The translations under genes and the position numbers were made by a program. Source: Orychophragmus violaceus (Eukaryota; Streptophyta; Magnoliopsida; Brassicales; Brassicaceae). Taken from it: a DNA stretch of 64,000 nt. The notes below the pieces were generated by a model. The model searched no databases. It saw nothing but the letters and a program-made list of their open reading frames with translations, and was not told where the DNA came from. Of this stretch, positions 58,494 to 64,000 are shown piece by piece; position 1 is the first letter of the stretch, and every line of letters starts with the position of its first letter. The DNA is taken from positions 29,856,766 through 29,920,765 of the forward strand of contig CM058234.1 of assembly GCA_030180135.1 (NCBI GenBank), read 5' to 3'.

Positions 58494-58558
58494 AAGAAGA
58501 CGTGCTTAGGATGCCAAAAAAGAAAAAAAAAGAAAAAAAAAAAAGAAGACGTGCTTAG
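58494..58558. mobile_element. Minute poly(A) retroposition scar
   Basis: A perfect 16-bp duplication AAGAAGACGTGCTTAG (58494-58509 and 58543-58558) flanks only GATGCC and an A-rich tail. This is the structure of a non-LTR retroposition product truncated almost at once. Confidence 0.8.
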
Positions 58559-58999
58559 TTTGTCTATTTTAATGGATTTGAAAATCCAATCTAAAATTAA
58601 TGTTATTTGGTTTACGATTTTAAAACTATATTTAAATTTATATTTAAACTTAGTATTATTAGTTATATAATTTAAAAATTTATATTAAAATAAAATGTTA
58701 TTAGTTCTAGATTTAAAATTATGTGTTATTTATTAATAAGAATTTGTTTAAAGATTTGATTTAGAATTGGATTTCATTGAATTTATAAGTATTTTTAAAA
58801 TCAAAATTTACAACAACAAAAAAAAACAAATTCTGAATGTTTACAGTGGGATGCAATTCCACACAGTATAAGATCAGTTTTGATTAACATTCAATCAAAC
58901 AAATTGCAAGTGTCTTCAGAAAATGATAAAAAATATATATACATGAAATGCTACAGTAAATTTCAAGGCAAAATATTAATCTACTTATGACGTATGATC
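58559..58999. other. AT-rich intergenic region
   Basis: No gene or repeat recognised. Confidence 0.5.
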
Positions 59000-59935
59000 A
59001 AGCAACCATTTACGATTGAAGGAATGGTTGGTTAGGGGCCGACTCTCTCTTTAGAGTAGAGAGAGGGCGACTTCCGGTGTGCCGGAATCGCCTCCGATTT
59101 CAAGCGGCTTCTTTCTCTTCTCCTTCCGCATGTCGAGTTTTTTTTCTGATAGCTACTTCTTCTCTCTTTCTTATCCTTCAGAAGTCGCTATCTTTTTTCT
59201 CGGTGTCCATCAGTTTCGGTCTTGCCGGCTTTCCGGTCGTTTTGCTTTCGGTTTTTGGTTTTGGTTTTCGGGTTTGTGTCGGATTTGTACAGTTCCCGGC
59301 TCGCCGACTCCAATAAACCCAGGTTCGCTTTCTATGGCTGACGTTTCTTCTGATTTATCGGATTCTCCGGATTATCCCGGCTTCTCGCTTTGCGAGTCTT
59401 CCTCGATCCTGCTCCCTTGCTCTCTCCTTTTGCCCTTTCACCACCTGGTTTTCTTAGCTGCACTCTTCCTGAGCTCCTCCGGTATGTCTGGTCTAATAGC
59501 GTCTCTGTGCCCCTGCTTTAGAGGACAAGCGTTTGGGAATCATGTGAGGAGTTTTTCCTTCCGGCGGTGGCGTCTCCAGCTTCGGTGGTCTCTTGTGGGG
59601 TTTTGCTTGCGGTTTCTTTTGATGCAGGGTTGGTTGGACGGTGGTTTCGGGATGTGAGGATCGGCAAACGGTCCTGGCCGGTTGCGGTGAGTTGGTCCGG
59701 TGAGATGCGGATGCGCTCTCCTCCGCGATGGTCTGCGATTTCCCGGCGGTTTCTTCTTGGCGTGACGCGTGTCTCGCATGCTGGCTTCCTTCGGTTTTGC
59801 CACGTGGCGGTCTTATCCCCACGATTTGCGATCTTACGTTTGCGTTTCCTCATTGTATTGGGCTTTAGCCCGTTTGTATTGTTGGTCTCAGCCCATGAAT
59901 GTGACTTGTTGACAAAAAAAAAAAGCAACCATTTA
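59000..59935 (+). mobile_element. ~910-bp poly(A) retroposon, Sadhu-like
   Basis: The body 59013-59922 ends in an A tail (from about 59913). It is flanked by a perfect 13-bp duplication AAGCAACCATTTA (59000-59012 and 59923-59935). The body begins with a GC- and CT-rich leader that includes a CTCTCT..AGAGAG hairpin (59041-59066) and has no recognisable protein domain. Length, tail and lack of coding capacity match the Sadhu elements described in A. thaliana, but I cannot confirm the family without alignment. Open frames inside it are probably not genes. Confidence 0.8.
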
Positions 59936-60002
59936 GGTGTGTTTACATATATTTTTATTTTCTTTATTTTTGTTTTTTCTGAAAAAAATAATAATCTAGT
60001 TG

Positions 60003-60007
<5 letters not shown>

Positions 60008-60038
<31 letters not shown>
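60008..60038. repeat. (AT)n microsatellite
   Basis: About 31 bp of uninterrupted AT. Confidence 0.95.
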
Positions 60039-60039
<1 letters not shown>

Positions 60040-60044
<5 letters not shown>

Positions 60045-60713
60045 ATATTTATAAATAAAAACAGTATATATTAACTCAGTAGTTACAAAAAGTTTATACG
60101 TAAATCATATTATTTTTTAATTTGAAAGCTGAAAATATAAATATAATGTTTTATAACTTTATAAACTATATATTAATGAATTTAACTAAAATAAACTAAA
60201 ATCAGTCGATAGGTATGTGTGTTAAAATAGAGAACCACATTCTATAATTAATGATTTTATTTTAAAATATATTTATAATATTTTTTGATATTTTTGTTTT
60301 AAATAAAATATATATTTTTATGTTATAATAAAATTTTATGAAAAAAATAATTTTTAGATTTTTAATATAAATAGTATTTTTCGTATTAATATTTAATTAC
60401 ATTTAAATAAAATATAATTTTTACACTATAATAAAATCTTATGAAAAAATTATTTTTTGGATTTTTAATATAAATAATATTATATTCGTATTTAATATTA
60501 AAATTTTTAATAAAATAATTTTAATAACATTTTAATCTAATATTCTCTAATTTGAAATTTTATTCAAAATATATTCATAATATCTTTTTAAATATAAATA
60601 TATATTTTATATTATAATAAAATCTTACAAAAATATTTTTAATTTTTTGATTTCTTTAGAAAGATAATTACTATATTCGTATTTATTATTATAATTAACA
60701 AAAAAAATAATTT
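60040..60713. repeat. AT-rich degenerate repeat array, left part
   Basis: Contains two to three diverged copies of a module with AATAAAATCTTA, TTCGTATTTA and AATAATTTTAATAACATTTTAAT. The same module recurs at about 62280-62630 on the other side of the retroposon. Confidence 0.65.
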
Positions 60714-61527
60714 TAATTACAATTTTTTTTTGTCATCATTTTCATTAGTCCAAAGTACTTGGACAACAAACGTGATTTCGGAACCCAACCCCCGAAATTT
60801 ACATTTTACAAGCCCAAATCCAATAAACCTCAAAAGAAAAGATAAGCATGAGCTAATAAAATGACATGTTTCATACACGTGTTCTTTTCCAGAGTTGGTG
60901 AAGAGATCAACGACGACCACCGCTATGCGATCTCCGCCGTGAAGCTCAACCGTGGACACCAAAGTCTGTAAATCGCTTGAAACCGGTCCTCCACTCCGAA
61001 AATCACCAAACCCTTTAAAACAGATCAATCCCAGCAACAGCACCAAGAACCCACCTTCCTCCGTTGACAGTTAGATTATCTCCGATCACCTTATACCTTC
61101 GGATACTTCACCCCACAACCTATACTAAAGGCCCATGACCATCCATGGAGGAGAAAAGAAGACATATTACTCCTAGATAAAAGAAGATTCGAGCATAAAT
61201 TGAAGGAGAGTAGACTTTGTATCTGTTGGTGGAACTAGATCTCAAAAGAGATCAAATCTGCAAGGGAAAACAAACACACCAAAACATAAATCCGAACTAG
61301 AGTCGGAAGAGACTCGCAGAAAGTGAGAAATCTAGTGGAAACCGGAAGCAAAATCCGATCAAGTCGGAATATTCAAGATGTATAAACAAAACAAAACAAA
61401 ACACTAGATCGTAGATCATGAGCTCACTCTTCTGAAAGATGGAAGTGAAGTAAGAAGAGTGAGGAGAAACTACAACTAGAGAGAAAAATCTCTCTCTAAA
61501 AGTAGAGAGAGAGAGAGTCTAATTACA
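60714..61527 (-). mobile_element. ~800-bp poly(A) retroposon, minus strand
   Basis: On the minus strand the body starts GACTCTCTCTCTC at 61519 and ends GACAAAAAAAAA at about 60723. Flanking duplication TAATTACA at 60714-60721 and 61520-61527. The sequence interrupts the AT-rich array; a related array copy at about 62604-62640 has no insertion. It shares with the 59013 retroposon a leading GACTCTCTC, a CTCTCT..AGAGAG hairpin and the GACAAAA end. No recognisable protein. Confidence 0.75.
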
Positions 61528-64000
61528 GTTTAATCTATACAATTATAAACACATAAATCTTTATATTTAGACCATATAAAACGGGTTGAAAACAATATTA
61601 ATCAATTTTAATTATATATACTATTAAAAACAAACTTTATCATCGTAGTTTTAAAAGGTTTTTATTTAAAATATTTAAACTACTATAAGATGAGTTAAAA
61701 TATAGATTGATTTGTTTCAATTATAAGAAAATAATAAAATTTATGTTACAAGTTAAAAAGATGAATTAACCATTTTTAATTATAGAAACATTAAAATAAA
61801 CTTTAATCAATCAAAGATGTTAATGAAAGGATTACATATTTTAATTATATTTTAATCTATAAAACAAACATAAAATATTTATATTTAGACATTATAAAAA
61901 TGGTTAAAAATAAATTAATCAATTTCAATTATCTACACTATTAAAAACAAGTTATAACTACTGAAAAACGGATTAAAAACGTATTAATCAATTTTAATTG
62001 ATATATTCTTAATTTGATAAAATAGTAAAATTATTAAATATGTATTATTATATTATAAAACATGAATTAGATTACTATTGATGTTTTAAAGTAATTAATA
62101 AATTTATATTTATTATCAATTCTATTACAAATGAAGTGTTTTAAAACTAACCTTTATTTAACGTGTATATTATGAAATATGTCATTAAAATTAGTTAGTG
62201 TTTTTAATAATAATTAAAAGTATCTTTGGAATTTTGAAAATTAGACTTTATGTGGGTCATGCTAAATATTTTTCTAAATTATATTCACAATATCTTTTAT
62301 TTTAAATATAAATATAAAATTTTATAATATAATAAATCTTATGAAATTTTTTTAATTTTCGTTTTTTAAGATAAATAATATTAGTTTCATATTTATTATT
62401 AAAATTTATTATAAAATACTTTAATTACATTTAAATTTATTTTTTTCCAATTTATGATTTTATTGGAAATATATTCAGAATATATTTTGTTCAAATGAAC
62501 AATATATATATTTATACTATAATAAAATCTTACAAAAATACTTTTAAGATTTCTTAAGAAAAAATAAATTCTAAATTCGTATTATTATTATAATTTATTA
62601 AAAATAATTTTAGTAACATTTTATTCTATACAAAAAAACAGAAAAAAAAATATTTATATTCAAACCATTATAAAACGGGTTGAAAACTAGATTAATCAAT
62701 TTCAATGATCTATACTATTAAAACAAACTTTATCTTTCTAGTTTTTAAAGGGTTTTAATCAAAGTTTAATAATACTTTGATAACTAAGATGTGTTATAGT
62801 ATAGATTAGTTTGTTTCAATTATAAAAATTATAATAAGATTTATGTTACAAGGTTAAGATGAATTAACCATTTTTAATTATAAAAAAACAAAAATAAACT
62901 TAAATAAATCAAAAGTGTTAATGAAAGTATTATCATATTTTAATTACATTTTTATCTATAAAGTAAACATAAAAATATTTATTTTTATACATTATATAAT
63001 GTTTTGAAAAAATAGATTAACCAATTTTAATTATCTATACTATAAAAATTATACATATATTAACCAATTTCAAATTATATTTTTTTAATTTGATAATATA
63101 GTAAAATTATTCAATATGTATACTATAATAATATACAATGAGTTATATTACTATTGATGTTTTTTTAAAGTAATAAATAAATTCATATTTATTATAACTT
63201 ATTAGAAATAGTTTAGTTCCATTTTAATCTATAAAAAAACACAAATTTTTATAATTAGACCATTATAAAACATGTTGAAAAATATATTATTCAATTTTAA
63301 TGATCTTTATTATTTTTAAAAAATGTTATCTATTCACTTGATATATTATTAATTTGATAAAAATATGAAATTATTCTATATATATATATATATATGATTT
63401 GAATATATGATGCATTAGATTACAGTTGATATTTTTACGATCATAATTTAATGTTCTATCAAAATTTTAAAATTAGACTAATATAAAAAGAGTTGACATA
63501 TATATTAATTTGTTTCAATTATAAAAAAAATAATAAGATTTATGTTACATGTTAAAAAGATGAATTAACCAATTTTAATTATAGAAACATTAGAATAACT
63601 TAAATTAATCCAAAAATATTAATGAAAGGATTATTATATTTTAGTTGCATTTTGATCTTTAAAATAAACATAAATTATTTATATTTAGACCATTATAAAA
63701 CAAGTTGAAAATAGTTTAACAGATTTTAATTATCTAAACTATTAATAACAAATTTTGCCTAATGTAAGACGGATAAAAATATGTATTAACCAATTTAAAT
63801 TGATATCTTCTTAATTTGATAAAATATTAAAATTATTCAATGTTTATACTATTATAATATATGATGAGGCATATCACAGTTAATGTTTATAAAAATTTGT
63901 TTTATAAAATTTTCAGAATACTTAAACTACTATAAGATAAGCTGAAATATATATTATCATGTAACGACTTTGTAAATGTATAATTATATTTATATAAAAT
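61528..64000. repeat. AT-rich degenerate repeat array, right part
   Basis: A landmark near AGACCATTATAAAACGGGTTGAAAA recurs at about 61570, 61890, 62665, 62990, 63260 and 63690. A second module (RATAAGATTTATGTTACA then AGATGAATTAACCA) recurs near 61730, 62830 and 63540. No gene. The array continues beyond the window. Confidence 0.75.

Noticed and set aside
59079..60058. Frames of 160-190 codons at the 59-kb retroposon
   Set aside because: They span the retroposon's leader or run across its poly(A) tail and TSD into the AT microsatellite; no domain is recognisable and competing frames are open on both strands.

Overview
The window is nuclear DNA of a flowering plant, almost certainly a Brassicaceae. 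Spliced genes with GT-AG introns, a PPR-DYW gene, a NAC gene and a PPR-SMR gene sit among many LTR retrotransposons. The head-to-head pair RID3 / EMB2261 matches, as I recall it, the A. thaliana neighbours At3g49180 / At3g49170. By eye about two thirds of the window is transposable element (TE) or repeat.

Layout. 1-1383: 3' end of an Athila-like Ty3 element lying in an old minus-strand Ty1-copia fragment (1384-~4450). 5676-18312: a hAT DNA transposon with an 8-bp target duplication, split by a 9.1-kb pol-less Athila-like element (7605-16725, TSD AATAC). 18640-26045: gene island with RID3 (minus), EMB2261 (plus), a DUF241 pseudogene (minus) and a NAC factor (minus). 26046-32092: intergenic DNA holding a GC-rich island, a three-LTR Cassandra TRIM array with a 5S-RNA-like domain in each LTR, and a two-length tandem array. 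32098-56351: a Ty1-copia element (TSD GTTAA) carrying two nested insertions: a Tat-lineage Ty3 element (33117-44323, TSD ATACT) in its gag, and a young pol-less Athila-like element (48194-56113, TSD GCTAT) in its 3' LTR. 56388-57828: a PPR-SMR gene (minus) whose stop codon is 37 bp from this nest. 58494-64000: three poly(A) retroposon insertions of very different size and a long AT-rich repeat array running off the window.

The best candidate for something undescribed is the shared cis-architecture of the two pol-less Athila-like elements. Both keep gag and a retropepsin-like domain and lack reverse transcriptase, RNase H and integrase. Their primary sequences are very different, yet both carry: (i) a block just after the gag stop with two small hairpins whose stems co-vary; (ii) three copies of a polypurine motif AAGTKTGGGGGA, the first and last preceded by hairpins that also co-vary; (iii) clusters of short palindromic sites with rigid spacing. 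In one element these are CGATCG-type pairs 20-22 bp apart, found in LTRs, leader, gag, post-gag and pre-PPT regions. In the other they are GTATCGG/CCGATAC triplets at 63-bp period, with half-site order reversed between LTR and post-gag region. These look like recognition or packaging signals of elements mobilised in trans. Function is inference; the spacings and pairings are read directly from the sequence.

All exon boundaries were read by eye from frame continuity and GT/AG sites. Orthology statements rest on memory of A. thaliana proteins, not on a search.
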